Notes under the pieces: model-generated
Told to the model about the DNA's origin: nothing
Seen by the model: only the letters and a program-made list of their open reading frames with translations
The model's database searches: none
Source: Pelecanus crispus
Taxonomy: Eukaryota > Chordata > Aves > Pelecaniformes > Pelecanidae
Direction: 5' to 3'
DNA length: 64,000 nucleotides
NCBI RefSeq assembly: GCF_030463565.1
Contig: NC_134655.1
Span: 4,972,372-5,036,371 of the forward strand
Shown: in pieces, positions 13,495 through 26,829 of the stretch
How positions within the stretch are numbered: the stretch's first letter is position 1
Layout of the letters: each line of letters opens with the position of its first letter
Position numbers and translations under genes: made by a program

Positions 13495-13875
13495 CCCTGT
13501 CACGCCGTCGCGCGCAGCAGCAGGGGTTTGCAGCTGTGCAAACATGGCCCGTTGGTGGAGAAACCACTGATCCGTGGCCAGTAGCTGTGGCACGCTGTAC
13601 GCCAGCCCTTGCCCCGCAGTCCGGCTCCCTCGGGCCAGGAGCACGCTTGGTTCGTGCTGCCTACAGCCAGGCTGCGTCCTGCGCGTTTGCTGCGCGTGGC
13701 CGCATCCTTGCGCCCGCGTGGCGGCTGGCTTCCCCCGGGCCAGGCTGGTGGGTGCTGCAGAGCCCTCCCCGCCAGGCCCCGTGCCCGCAGCACCCGGGGT
13801 GCTGCACGCCAGCCCCTCTCCGGCCGCCGCCTCGGTTCGCCCGGCTGGGCTCTTCCTCGCCCGTGCGGCTTCAGA
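13495..13875. promoter_or_regulatory. GC-rich, CpG-bearing patch in intergenic DNA
   Basis: A roughly 380-base block with many CG dinucleotides and GC-rich runs, in clear contrast to its AT-rich flanks. Overlapping long open frames here are a by-product of GC content. It may be a small CpG island (distal promoter or enhancer) or the start of an unannotated non-coding transcript. No exon with both splice sites was recognised. Confidence 0.3.
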
Positions 13876-16800
13876 GCACTCGACTCACTGCAACAATCTT
13901 CATTTATAAACTACCCCGTAATTCCCAGACTCTCAGAAGGAAAAAGCAAAAAGCCGCAGGCTTGTACGAGCATCCCCAAAGAATCAACTTGCTTTGTAAA
14001 ATTATCAGAAGTGCGGTGGGGCTCTTTTTGCTCGTTTCCTGCCCAAACACTGAGTATTGCTGCTGTGCCAGAGATGGTGTAAAACTCCTACTGGGTGGCC
14101 TTTTCTATAATGTTCAATAAGTGATATATTCTTGGAGCTTGCATGAAATGCTGAAAAGCTTCCAATTCTATAAGCAGACAGCCCCCCCGAAAGAAATAAT
14201 GGCTTAAAACCCGGTTCAGGGACTTACCTGTCGGCACCACTGATGTGACTGGTATTGAATTAGCGTTAGCTTTTCGTTCTGCCCCTTTTCATTCTGCAGG
14301 TTAATGTCATGTATCCAGCTGGGACTGATAGATTCGGCATCCATCACGGTCACTGTCTTTGCATCTCCAGAAAAGGCTGGTTTCAGTTCCCTGTGATTTG
14401 GGGAGTCCGGTCACACCCCAGTTGACAACTGACCTGTAGCAGATGGATTAGAGTGGTTGTACGTTGCTAACAGTAATTCCATGTAATTAAAGTGCCTCTC
14501 TGGGACAGCAGGACCCTGACCTTGCAAACGATCATTTGCAGCCTTGATTTCAGTCCCGTGGCGTCCGTGAGACTGCTGCGGCGTTGAAGTCCGCCACGTG
14601 CGCGCGGCTGCGGAAGCAGGGCTGAGGTCTGGGGAGAGGAGGACGCCACCGAGCACACGTGCTGTGGAAAGCTGCTACTTAGCCTCTGTGTTTCATCATG
14701 ATAATATGTTGCAGAGGGGAGCCATTGACCTAAGGTGCTTCAGAAGTGTCAAATTTATCATGAACCATGTAATAATTAATGGTTTCCCTTAAATCCCTGC
14801 CTCTGGGCATGGTGGTGGTGGTGAATAATGACATGAAGGGTCAGTTTATATTTGCTCTTTCTTTAAGGAAAGGCGGTTTCTATCCTTTCAGTTGCATGGA
14901 AAAATCTTAAAATAGTTCCAAATATATATCCAAAGAGCAAAAACCAGAAAGCAAATCAATGACGCACATAATTTTTTTTTTAAACAATTATTTTTAAAAA
15001 TATTTTCATTATTTTTATGACCCTGTTCATGGTTTTTGACTATTTGGAGTGGCTCTGCTGAAGCACACAGCTACCACGAATATGTCATCATATGGCTTTT
15101 GAAAGGATTAAAAACTATTAGCAGCTTCTTGCAGTTTGGACTTTAAAGCCAACCAGGACAATGCCTCTTCCCTATTTTTCTACTTTCTATTATTGTATTA
15201 GCAATAATAATAATAATATAGTTGACAATTAGTTGATAATTTCTAGAAAGAAATGTATTTGAATAATATAATCTCTCTTGCAGTTCAAATGCCGGTCATA
15301 GGCTAACTGCATTTTTGCATATGTTTCCTTTTTTAGAACACGAACTGAACAAAGGGATAAACACAAATGGTGTGGGAGTTCATCACAAGGGCTGGCTCTT
15401 GACAATTAGACAGGACTTGGTTAGTTGTGATTGAGCACAAATCCACGAGACATTTTTTATATACCTTAAATATGTTATCCCTCGTTGTAGCAGCTTAATT
15501 TGCACTTCCAAAGAACACGCAGCAAATATTTGTTTCCTTAGAAAATGCTATTTTTGTGATCTTGTTCCTGTAAGGAAACTTATTTTGTGCGGTAGTCCTC
15601 AAGGCAAATACAGCAAAAGCAATACTTCCCCTAAGCAAATATCAGCATAATGCATTTAGGCATTTTTTTATATTTTAATAATATAAAATTCTGGCAGAGT
15701 CCTGTTTTATTCCATGCATGTTAAGTAAACAGCCTATTTTGATACCTTTTTTTGCAATACAAAGGCTTTGTGTACATTAGTGGCTTAAAACCTCATTGCA
15801 GCCTTTTGAGATGGGAATACAGGCAGGTGAGCGCTTCGGCCTTCTTGGTTTGGTGGAGGGAGCAAGGGAGGAAAGGAAAGGATACCTGTTCTGTCGTAAG
15901 GGGACAGGAAAAAAAGTTCTGATTTTTCGTAATGAGAAATCATCTTCAAACTAATGTTCCTTTTTACAGAATTATTCTTAAGAATTCTCCTTTCTGCTCT
16001 GACTGCTTATCAAGGCACTAAATACCAAATGCATTTTGTTCTTTAACGTTCTGGTTATAAGCAGTTTTTGAAAACCATTTGTTTTGAGTAGGAGTTCTTA
16101 CACCGATGTCTGACAGTTCAGTGGGACTTCTCTCAAGACAGACATCTACTTACAGTACTTAAAATCTACTAGAAAAATGCGGACTTTAATTCAAAATGAG
16201 TACGTCCTTAAGGGTCTGATGCAAAGCCCAGTACAATCTGTAAAAATGGCCTAAGTGGGAGACTGGATGAAAGCATGTATGCTGGTAAAGAACCCATCTT
16301 GCACGTATCAGCGTTCACAACATACAAAGTCTGTGCCCATTTCTGGGAAAGTTAGACCTTAGGATGTTGTATGAGTTCATACTGGGGATGATACACAGAC
16401 ATAGCTGAAATTTTGAACTTTGCCTGCAGTATATTTATTCTGAATAGGTGATGTTACATACACACGTTATAGGGGGCAAAAAAGGAAATTCCAGAGCTGA
16501 CCATGTGCAGTGCTGGTTGTGACAAGGAGTTTTTGTGGACCTGAAATGTTTGTGTGCCGAGTCTTGTGCTGGAGCAGAGCACAGTTTCATATTGCTAAGC
16601 AGCACTTCTGCTTAGTTTTCCTATTTTACACGACAGATCCGTGAACAAGCCCAGCGTCTGCTTGTTTCACAGGCAGAAGGGGGGGTTGGAAAGTCCCGGC
16701 TCTCTGGGATGCTGGTACCCTGCCCTGGCCGAGCTTTCCCGCAGAGAAATGCGACAGCTGTGCAGTGCTGGTGGGAAAACAGCATCTGTGGGGAAGGTTG

Positions 16801-19800
16801 TGCCACTGTAGGTAACTCTGTCCTTCACTTGTATTCACTGGAATTCGTTCGCTTGCACGCTAATGTAACTGCAGATATTCTCATTAAGTGGAGAAACATC
16901 TACTCCTTTTTTCTATCTTGCAAACGGCTTCGCCTCTGTGTTATCTTTCCTTGTGTGGTAGCACGCTGCAGTGTAGCCTTTACTTAGGACACCCTGTCAG
17001 AACCAAAGAGAAATCCAGTTTTAAGGTGTGATTTGGACTGCCAGAGGGCAACAAACTCCCTAATATTTCAAAGAACCTCTGTATGAAAGAAGATTGATTG
17101 TTTGCTTGTTTTTAAAGGCGTGCCAGGATGTGTTCCCAGTAGGAGAGACTGTATTATTTCCTCTTACAACATAGTGCGTTTTTAAAGCCAGTTAGCAGCA
17201 AATGTATTTCTGATGGCTTCCTGCTGATCCGAAGGGAGCGTGCAGAGCATCCAGAGGGCAGGGATGGGACGGTGTGTGGAAGCAGTATCGGGCAGTGTCA
17301 CTTAACCATCAACAGCATATTTCTGTCTAAAAATGGTAAACCTTTGCTAATTGCCTCTCTTGGAGAAGTCACCTTCTGCTCCATGTTGTCTTCTGCTGTA
17401 AGCTGGGTTACTGCATGCCTTGGAAGCCAGAGAACAGATTTCTCAGGATGCTTTTTGCCATAGACACCATATGTCTAGCCTAAATCCTCAGTTCAGCACA
17501 GCAAACCTGGAGCGACAGTGGTGGTAAGAGCAGCTGCATAGCCTTTCCTTTTCTGTGATGGTTTCATTCTGTTGTAGCACTGCCCTCAACCTAAACACAT
17601 ACGGCCACAAATACATGTATTGCAACCGGAGTGGTATGTATCAGTATACAGTCAAGGCTGTTTTATCTCATGCATGTATAAACTCTCACCTGTTTCCTCT
17701 ACTAACACTGATCAGTACCAGTCTTGACATATGGTTGGAGGTCTCAGGCTTGTAGGTCTGTTTTCCAGAAGGATTTTCCTTGTGCCTGCCAGGTTTTGCG
17801 TGGTTACTTGGCTTTCTGGCCACTGGAATGAAATAAGCCCTAAAACCCAGCAGTGGTCTCAAAGGAGTCTGGTTTGGGATCAGACTCTGCTGACCTCATG
17901 TCAAAGCAGGACTCCCTGGCCATGTTGTCTCAGTTCCTTACGTAGTTGGTGAAAGAAGATGAGGCACCTCAGGAAGGAGGTCCATGCTCTTCCTCACCTA
18001 TTGTAGGATGGGGTGATTCACCTCTACAGGTACCCGTGTTCCTCCATTTCTCCAGGGAAACCTCACCTCTAGTAACCAGCTCTTCTCACTACAGATGAGT
18101 CTGGACCTTGCCCCAGTAACTGGGTGCAGACTGAAGCCCCTCAGGTCACTGGAGCCACGGGTGGCTGCGTGCACTCTGCCATCCCACTCTGTCACTGGTA
18201 GCCGGGATGAATGTGGCCCTATGGAAATTGTTGGCTTTGCTGTAAGCAATCAGTAACACCTTGCCCATGACTTGGGCCACGTGATTTGTAAGCCTCTCAG
18301 AAAGTTCTCTGAAACGTGAGCCAATTTCTCTTTTAAAACTGTTTTTAAATTAAAAAAAAAAAAACCTACTTAACAATGCTAGCAGTGCTCAGCAAGATAG
18401 TATCAAAAATCTTTCATAGTTCTCACTGCCAACCAATAAGATTTATACCCTACAGTGGAAAGGACACAGAGCCTCAGTTTTCAATTAAAACAGCTCAGCT
18501 TTTCATCAGTAAAAATTGAGGTCCGCAGTGCCAAATAAAATAAGGCCAGGTTCTTAGCTGGTTTAAACTGGATGAGCTCCATGTAGCTTCAGTTGACCTG
18601 CACTAAATTATACTTGCTGGATTTTGGCTGTTAGGACTTTCCTTCTCTAACCAAGTAAGACATGCAGCAGGCTTGCAAGGGATGGGTCTAAAGAGGCACA
18701 TTGCTATTCTGCACCTGTTCAGCCCTAGATTCACAGTTCCTGCAGATGCGAGTAGGATCCAGCTCATGCACAGATTTATTGGGTTTTTTTTCTCCTTTAG
18801 AGTCTGCATTTATGTTTATGGCTTGCTGGTGGAGCATTTGCACTAATGGACAGGGGATTTTTATCTGTTTCTTTGTTCTGGCATGCTGTAAACTAAAATT
18901 TTAACACCCGGTAAACAAAACTGAGAGGCAGTTTGTTCTCAGTGTAATATTTTTGTGACAAGACAGTGGGAAGTAAATGGCATCTACAAGCACCGCATTC
19001 TTCCCTTGGTGCTCCCGGCAATTTTCGCACTGCAGTTATGTAGATGGGGAGGAAAGTTACAGAGACCCATTGGGGTAACAAAAATTTGAATGAAACCCCC
19101 CAATGAAATAGTTGCTGGTGATTTTGTCATGCCTTCCCACATTTAGGTTCCTCTAACATTGAGCTGAATCATGAAGAAACACCGAGAGTATTAATCACAC
19201 TGCTCTATACTTTTCAGCTATCTTTTGGCAGCCTTTTGAAAGTCACAGCTAAAAATACTGAAAACACTCTAGGCTTAATAGGATTTGAATTAAGAAAAAG
19301 GATAGCATAGAAAGAAAAAGACTGGGAACAGTGAGCTGTGTTATGGCTGTACTTACCGAGGTCCCAACGCAGGCGAGATAACAAAAGGACTGTTCATCTG
19401 AGTTAAAGGTACACCCGATCTGAAGAGGAGTCATCCATTGTACGCTGAAAAGTTCTGTGGGTTTTGAGGGACTTTCCTCCCTTGCTGTAATGCGAACGAA
19501 CAAACCTTTGTCGCTTCAACCACAGCACAAGAGGAGGAAGTGCCCCCAGAGACAGATCTCTGGCAGAGCAGTAACACCTGAGGGTTATTGCAGAAACACT
19601 GGTGTCTTGGGGCAAGCCCAAGGCTGTTTTAAAACCTAATGAGCGCTTAAACAGCCCCAAGTCCCCTCTGCTCCCTGCTTTCTCCTCTGGGCTGGGTGCT
19701 CCAGGGCAGTGGGGAATCCTTGAGCATACCCACAGAGCCAGAGATGCTGGTCCAGCTCAGGGATGCCTGGTCTCCTTTCCCAGGCAGGGAGGTTTATGCG

Positions 19801-21238
19801 CTGAGGTGGTATCAGCCTTAATAGGAATCATCAGGGCTGCACATGGGCCATAAGCAAAGTGCCTGCTGATCGCAAGAGATGCTCAGTGACTTGTAAGGGC
19901 AGGCAGCAGTCAGCATCTCCCAGAATCAGAACACCTCCCAGTATTTTAAGCTTAATAGCCCAAACCTTAGACTCAAATCAGCAGTTCATTTTAGGATACA
20001 GACCATACAAGTTTAAATAGATACCAGCGAGTAAATCCAATTTTTTCCCACCTCTGCCTACTATTTTAGTTTTTTACGTGGCTTCTGCCGGTTGTTCTCA
20101 TGAAGACATTAAAAGACTGACAGTTGAGAAGAGCATAGGAGTAGCTGGCTGCAGTAATAAAATGCATTTCTTCACTGATTTTACAGGCTGTTGTAAAGTT
20201 GTCCCCATGTGACTGTATTTACTCACTTCCAAGTCACATTTTTCTCCATCGCTGAACAGGACTGGCCAGAAATAAAACCTTTACTAAGCCGTTGTTCCTT
20301 CCTCCACTTGATGCAGAAGCATTGACTCTCCAGCACCCAGAATTCACACTCATAGTGATGTTTGGACACTTTGTATGTCTATCACTTCTGAAGTTTACTG
20401 CATGCTGTAGGGTTGTTACTTTATGCCCGTTACTAGGCATAGGCTATAATGGCTGGGGTTTAAGGTACCTGGATAAAAATGTGAAAGCACAGGCTGTAAA
20501 TCCAAGCAATATTGTACTTATTGAATCCTCATATCAAAATTCTTCCTGCAGTTGCAGAATCCAGTTTGCACTGATTAATTTGATGCTGAAACCCCAAAAT
20601 GGATTCTGAGCATCCCAGCCAAGTTACAGTAATAACATCATGCTCTTACTGATCTCAGCGGGCTTTAGTCTTATTGCCATTGACTGGAGCTGAGCTATAG
20701 AAAAGTTAAGTAGTTTCTACAGCAGTACATGAAGTTAATGGTAGGGTCAGGAGTAAGACTCTGGCTATTTGCCTTCAAAGTCAGTGCTCCATTTTATAGC
20801 CTAAAGGCGCCATTGAAAAGAGGGAGCCAAGGAGCTGTCCCTGTTTCGTCACTTCTCGGTTACCCAAGCTGGAGGAAATGCACAGCTGCCACGCTGCCAC
20901 TACACTTATCTCGGCTAATTGAGATCATTAGAGTGATTCTGGTTTACTGCAGCTGGAAATCAGCATTTACGGTGCGAAAGCAAATACTCCAATGCAAATA
21001 TCGCCATGTCCTGAACTCTTAATGTCCCTCTTTTAAAAAAAAAACTTTAATCCCATTGTATAGAAGCTCAGGCTTGCAGAGACATTTGAGGATTGCCCAG
21101 GAGCAGCATGTTGGTGGTCAGACCAACGGGTTTCGTCTCAGGGCTGGACCTTGTGAATGAGTTAGTGGTGCTGTTGGGGACAAATTGGACTTCGGGGCAA
21201 GGTGCTTCACTTGGCATCCCTCATCTCTTCATCTTTAA

Positions 21239-22260
21239 AATAGAATCATAGAAGTGTTTAGGTTGGAAAAGACCTTTAAGATCATCAAGTCCAACCATTA
21301 ACCTAGCACTGCCAAGTCCACCCCTAAACCATGTCCCTAAGCACCATGTCTACATGTCTTTTAAATACCTCCAGGAATGGGGACTCCACCACTTCCCTGG
21401 GCAGCCTGTTCCAATGCTTGACAACCCTTTTGGTGAAGAATTTTTTCCTAGTATCCAATCTAAACCTCCCCGGTGCAATTTGAGGCCATTTCCTCTTGTC
21501 CTATCACTTGTTTCTTGGGAGAAGAGACCAACACCCGCCTCACTACAACCTCCTTTCAGGTAGTTGTAGAGAGCGATAAGGTCTCCCCTCAGCCTCCTCT
21601 TCTCCAGGCTGAACAACCCCAGTTCCCTCAGCTGCTCTCACAAGACTTGTGCTCCAGACCCTTCACCAGCTTCACTGCCCTTCTCTGGACACGCTCCAGC
21701 ACCTCAATGTCTTTACTGTAGTGAGGGGCCCAAAACTGGACACAGTATTCGAGGTGTGGCCTCACCAGTGCCCAGTACAGCAGGGCAATCACTTCCCTGC
21801 TCCTGCTGGCCACACTGTTCCTGATACAAGCCAGGATGCTGTTGGCCTTCTTGGCTGCCTGGGCACACTGCTGGCTCATGTTCAGCCGGCTGTCGACCAA
21901 CACCCCCAGGTCCTTTTCAGCCAGGCAGCTTTCCAGCCACTCTTCCCCAAGCCTGTAGTATTGCATGGGGTTGTTGTGACCCAAGTGCAGGACCCCACGC
22001 TTGGCCTTGTTGAAACTCATACAATTAGCGTCAGCCCATCGATCCAGCCTGTCCAGGTCCCTCTGCAGGGCCATCCTACCTTCAAGCAGATCGACACTTC
22101 CGCCCAACTTGGTGTCATCTGCAAACTTACTGAGGGTGCACTTGATCCCCTTGTCCAGATTATTGATAAAGGTATTAAACAGAACTGGCCCCCAGTACTG
22201 AGCCCTGGGGAACACCACTGGTGACCAGCTGCCAACTGGATTTAACTCCATTCACCACAC
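21239..22260 (-). mobile_element. CR1 LINE copy, 5'-truncated, reverse orientation
   Basis: Read on the minus strand, this is the 3' part of a CR1 non-LTR retrotransposon. A minus-strand frame at 21628-22251 encodes the C-terminal part of the reverse transcriptase, including FADDTKLGG (the F-A-D-D polymerase motif of the family) and the ADANCMSFN segment. It is followed by the typical CR1 3' region (reverse complement of TTGGAAAAGACCTTTAAGATC) and the tail next to 21241. The frame is open for about 200 codons before degenerating. The endonuclease, ORF1 and N-terminal part of the reverse transcriptase are missing, so this copy cannot be autonomous. Confidence 0.92.
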
Positions 22261-23299
22261 GGGAACTGCTGTTGGGAATGGAGTTCACCACAGGGACAGT
22301 CATGTAAGAGTTTGTATGTAGCCCGCAAACACTTAGCAGAAACTGAGTGCATGTGTGAAAGCATGGCTAGTCTTGCTTCAGCCTTTTCTGTTGTAGAAGT
22401 TGAAAACTGCGGGAGCTGCCGCATCCACAGCCGGTCAGGACGGCACGTGTGCAAATAGCTGCGTGTTGCTCCCAACGCTCTTTCCTCGCCTGGGTGCTAA
22501 ATCCTTTCGGGGCTGCACTGTTCTTTTCCTAATGTGGGACTGGCGCATTGTAGGCTACCATGGCCCAAATTAGCAAGGCAGGGACATTCCCCAGGTCTCC
22601 TGGAGGCTCTTGATTTCTCCTCCCTGCCTAAGATCTGTTACTGTACCTTGGGTCTCTCTTCTTGGTGACTGTGCCACGATGTGAGGGGACGGAGACCGGT
22701 GGGGCACCAAGGGGGATGGAAGGCAGTGTTGTGGGTCTAGATGATGCTGAAGAGGTAAACAGCAGGGATGTGGGAATCCCAATAAACTGGAATTGCTGGG
22801 AACGTACCTTCAAATCCTAACTTGGAGCTTAATATTTGGCTGGCTCAGGTTTGAGCAGGGGCTTGGGGAGGGTCACTCTTCATTACCTGCCCGAGTTGAA
22901 GACTGGAATACCCCTCGGCCCTCAGCATCCCTCTCCATTACCCCTCAGGCATGGACCGAGCGGAGAGGGACGGGTTTTGTTTCAGAAGCAGGCAGCTCCA
23001 CCATCCTGAGAGGAGACGTAGGGAGCCACGAGCAGGCCGGCGGCTCCCAAGGTGCTGGTGTGCATGCTCCAGCTGCGGGGCTGCTCCGTGCCGTAGGGCT
23101 GCCTCACGCAGAGCACGGGGGTAAGGCGGGCAGCATTGCTGCCTACACCTGCTCTCCTAACACCTTACACCTCTCCTAACACCTCGCCTTTCTGCAGCGG
23201 GTCCTGTCCTGGCTGTGCGAAGGGTGGGACTCGTTACCTCCCCTTTACAAGCCAAAATATAAGATAAGGAAAAACTAGAGTGGGAAGATTGAAAGGATC
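22261..23299. other. Non-coding stretch upstream of the Slp CpG island
   Basis: About 1 kb between the CR1 copy and the CpG island. GC content rises towards the right. No gene, splice-flanked exon or repeat was recognised; it probably contains distal promoter sequence of the synaptotagmin-like gene. Confidence 0.4.
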
Positions 23300-24390
23300 T
23301 CCAACCCCAACCTGCTTCCCAAACCCAAGCGCTCCCCAGCCCCCGCTAACCCGCCTCAACCCCCCGGAGACCCGCCCGCCCCGGCTCCTGCTCCCGCCCC
23401 TCGCACCTCCGGGCCGGGTTTTCCGCGGCGCTCCCGCCCCGCCCCGCCCCCTGCCCCGCCCCCGAGGGGAGAGCCCCGCCTCCGGGGCCTAGCCCCGCCC
23501 CGCCCGGCCCCGGCCCCGCCCGCCCGGCCGCCCCACGCCGCCGAGGGCAGGTAAGGGCCGCCGGGGGCTCGGGGGCCCGGGGAGGGCGGGGGTGCAGCCC
23601 CGGGGCCCGGCCCGGCAGCGGCAGCGGCGGCTCCGTCCGCCCCGGCTCCGTCCGCCCCGGCTCCGTCCGCCCCGGCTCCGTCCGCCCCGGCTCCGTCCGC
23701 CCCGGCTCCGTCCGCCCCGGCTCCGTGCGCGGCGCGGGCTCGGCCGCGGGACAGGGCCCCCCCCCCCGCACCTCCCGGCGGAGCGGCCCCGGGTACCGGC
23801 CCCGGGTACCGGCCCCACCGCTCCCGCCGTCCGGGCGGGGAGAGCGTCCGCCGCGGCAGGCGAGAGGATGGCGGCTGAGGTACCGCTCCCCTCGCTCCCT
23901 CCCGCCGCGGCGGCCACGCTGCCGGGGTGGGAGCGAAGCGAGCAGCCGCCGCAGCCGGCCCTGCCCCGGCTGCCCGCCGTTCCCCGGGCCGGGCCGGGCG
24001 CGGGGCTGAGGCCTGCCCTCGGCGGGGCCCGCACGGCCCTACGCGGGGCAACCGAGGTCCGGCGGCAGCGTGGGGCAGCGCCGAAGCGGGTGGGAGCGTG
24101 AGGTTCAGCAGCTGAGACGAGAGCCGCACGGCACGCGGGGCAGGCCTCGATGCTTCGACGCCTCGACGCTCGGTGCGGGGAACGGAGTTGCTGGTGGGGA
24201 ATGTCGCTGCGGGTGCAGGCGTGCCGTAGCTGTAGCCGCTCCGTGAGGAGAGCGTCTTGGCGCAGCGGCTGGGGCCGGTGGCACCGCGGCGAGCGGGAGG
24301 TGCCCGTGCCCGTGGCCGTGCATTTTGCTGCCCTCGGGGCCGGCGGTGTCCAGCCTCGGCTCGGGGCCCCGCGCTCATGAGCCTGGTGAG
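23300..24390 (+). promoter_or_regulatory. SYTL1: CpG-island promoter and 5' exon region of the synaptotagmin-like gene
   Basis: About 1 kb of very GC-rich, CpG-dense DNA with many GC-box (CCCCGCCC) motifs in 23390-23525, and no TATA box. Two candidate exon ends are visible. One is a strong donor after 23550 (GGGCAG then GTAAGGGCC), expected for a non-coding first exon. The other is a short coding start, ATGGCGGCTGAG, at 23868-23879 with a good Kozak context and a weaker GTACCG donor. Housekeeping-type dispersed initiation is likely. Linking it to the coding exons 14 kb downstream is inference from orientation and the absence of another plus-strand gene. Confidence 0.65.
23631..23730. repeat. 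15-bp GC-rich tandem repeat, six copies plus a partial
   Basis: The unit CTCCGTCCGCCCCGG is repeated six times without error from 23631 to 23720 and continues as a partial, slightly changed seventh copy. It lies 80 bases downstream of the candidate first-exon donor, inside the CpG island. Apparent Gly/Ala/Asp or Arg/Pro repeat proteins in this area are translations of this minisatellite, not genes. Confidence 0.95.
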
Positions 24391-26829
24391 GACGTGGGGC
24401 TGGTACCTAAATAAAAGTGTATTTCATCTTGCGTTGGGCCTTTTGCAATTAGTCATAGAGTGGTGTTGAGGCCTCTATTAAAAATAAGTTTGTGAGGCGG
24501 CTGCTTGTTTTCAGAGGAGAAATATATCAAAGATGCAGCTCTGTTGTAGAGAAAATCTGACATGAAAAACTCTTGAAAAAAGAGGAAAATCCTACAAAAT
24601 AAGGGGTACTTCTGATGCTTTATAGTGTACTTTTTGTTATTGCTTCCCCACTTCATATTTAAGTTACTTGTGAAAACCTGGAAAGTGAAGTGTCACTTCC
24701 CTGTTATTTTTCCTGCTGTTTCGTCTGTGTTTCCATAGCCGCCCCCCTCCATCCTGGTTTTATTTACTTCCTTATTCATGCTTCATTGTTGTAAACAGTT
24801 GCCATGGCAACAAGAGCAGCATTTATTAATTTCTGCTCCCTCCGCAGCCAGCTCTCCGGTGTGGTTGATGCTGTTGCATAATCATCACACAAGTTGTCGT
24901 GGCCACTGCTATTTGGTTGATTACGTCTTTCTCGGATTTCTTTGGCAGTGAATAATTTTTAAATAAAATAGTTTGCCCTGGAGCTTACCCTCCCCAGCGA
25001 CGTTAGGGACCATTCTGTGCCGCCTGCGTCTCAGCCCCCAGGGCAGACCACGGGGCGTACGGTCAGGACGGCGGCGATCTGCTGTCCTACCGCGGTGAAA
25101 CTTCTGTGAGGGTGTCAGCAGGCAAGGATCGGTTGGTTGCGAGGGTTGAACCCATCTCCTTTACCCTCCCCTCCTCTCTCTCTCTCTTCCCCCCGTTCCA
25201 CCTTTGGCAGAATATCTGAGAAGCTCCATGTGGAGACCCAAGTTTCTCCTTTCCTGCACAATTCTGTAATTGAAGCACAAACGTTTTTTCCTCCTGAACT
25301 CATAAATCATATCCCTCTAATGGGCCTCCATCGCTGGGAAAGAGGCAGCCCTTGCCACAGCGTGGCACAACGGGGACAAAGTGTTTGCTGTACGTCAGGC
25401 TCGCTTTGATTGCATTTAAATCAATATTGTTATCTGCGCTTCAGAGATGCAAGGGGGCGAGAAAGAACAATAATAAATGTTTGCCACAAAGTTGAAAGGA
25501 CTACACGGCTGTCCTGGGGTGTCAACAGGCAGCGAAGCCTGAGAGAAGTAAGTGCCTATTAGTGATTCTTGAAAAAAAGGTAACTTGATTTTGATTCAAG
25601 TTAAACCCAACGGTACAGTTCATCTTGGAGGGGAGAAAACAGGCAGGATGGGGACAGCAGCTCAGCGAAGGTCACCTGTGGAGGATGTTGTGTGCTGTCG
25701 GCAGCTGCTCTGGGTGTCTTCTTGAGTAAGCTTGCCTCACGTCAGCAGGTTCAGCCCAAGCTGCTGCCTTCTCGCAGACATGCAGCTCGCCGGGCTGAAC
25801 GTAGCACTGCAAAGCAGAGCAGTCGGTAGCGTGGAGTGTCGCTGGGCAGACATCTTAACCCTCTGCACTATAATGTGCATTTTCCATGACAGTATCATCA
25901 TACAGTTATGTCTGGGCAGAATTACAGTTGTCACTGCTCATATAAAAGCTCCAAATCTTACGCAGCTTGAGCACCTAGAAATAAAACTACATCGTTCAAC
26001 AGTACAGGTGATCTTGTTTTCTTATCCAAAAAGTCTGTCTTCCCCACCTCCCTGCAAGATTTGCGAAGTACTTATGGAGCTGCACAGATGGAAGAAACGC
26101 CTTGTCTGCGCAAGAAAATGGTACCAGATGAGCATCTGAAACTGATTTTATTTTTAGTGATTTAATTAAATTGGTGCAATCTGTGTTTGGATTTCTCAGT
26201 TGAGTTTAGGTAAACTTTATCTTGAGCTAAACTAAATGATAGCCCATGTCCACATGCAGATTTGTGCTAGTTTAAGCATATCTGTTTATAGCCGTGCCTG
26301 TAGTTCATTAACCTACTGTAACTTTCTCCTGGATAAGACCTAGCATGAGAACTGTGCCTTTGTAATGAAATTAGTGTGGCATCTGATTTATTTAAGTAAG
26401 TAATTCATCTCCTTGTGAATTCAGACTGCCCATCTCTGGTAGTATTAGCCTCCTCACGTCTGTGGGCCTTGTAAATCACCCTTCACTGGGAAGACTTAAA
26501 TCCAAGATCTTTCACCTAACTCTGAGCACTGCAGGGGACAGACAGTGCAAGCAGGTGCTTTTTTTTTTTTTTCTTATTGTAGGTAACAAGTGCTGCCCCA
26601 GATACCTCCTGTCCCACTCAAGTCAGCCAGCTCCTAAGAGCACACACATGGCTCCAGTGAGTGCGTTCGTGACTGAGGCTGTGTTTACATTGGAAAGTTA
26701 CGTTATTCCTAGAAGCGTCCAGTTTATTAAAAAATATTGCCATCTATGAATTCGTTTTGTCATGGAACAAGATCTGTGACAGAAGGTGAAGTTACAGCTT
26801 CAGTAATGGGATTACTCTCCCTGGCGTTC

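Larger units (their letters stand above)
4850..21237. other. Intergenic region without supported genes
   Basis: About 16 kb with only short open frames and no recognisable protein family. The longest ones (for example 9657-10088 plus and 13536-14120 plus) have no domain, no homologue I know, and frames typical of chance in GC-richer DNA. It contains a truncated LTR at 8566 and a GC-rich patch at 13.5-13.9 kb. The rest is plain AT-rich sequence. The upstream control region of the minus-strand Ig gene probably begins just right of 4850, but no clear TATA box or other element was identified. Confidence 0.5.

Noticed and set aside
14222-14400. Minus-strand open stretch (includes MDAESISPSWIHDINLQNEK) ending at a good GTAAGT donor
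   Set aside because: No convincing acceptor or partner exon, no family I recognise, and its phase does not fit the other nearby minus-strand candidate. Possibly a chance frame; worth a protein search only.
19359-19491. Minus-strand exon-like block with an acceptor (CGCATTACAG) and a GTAAGTAC donor
   Set aside because: The encoded peptide matches nothing I know, and no partner exon of matching phase was found; such pairs of sites are expected by chance in this length of DNA.
23356-24378. Long minus-strand frame (340 codons) over the CpG island and similar plus-strand frames
   Set aside because: Composition is dominated by Ala/Gly/Pro/Arg with a translated 15-bp minisatellite; frames are open on several strands at once because stop codons are rare in such GC-rich DNA.
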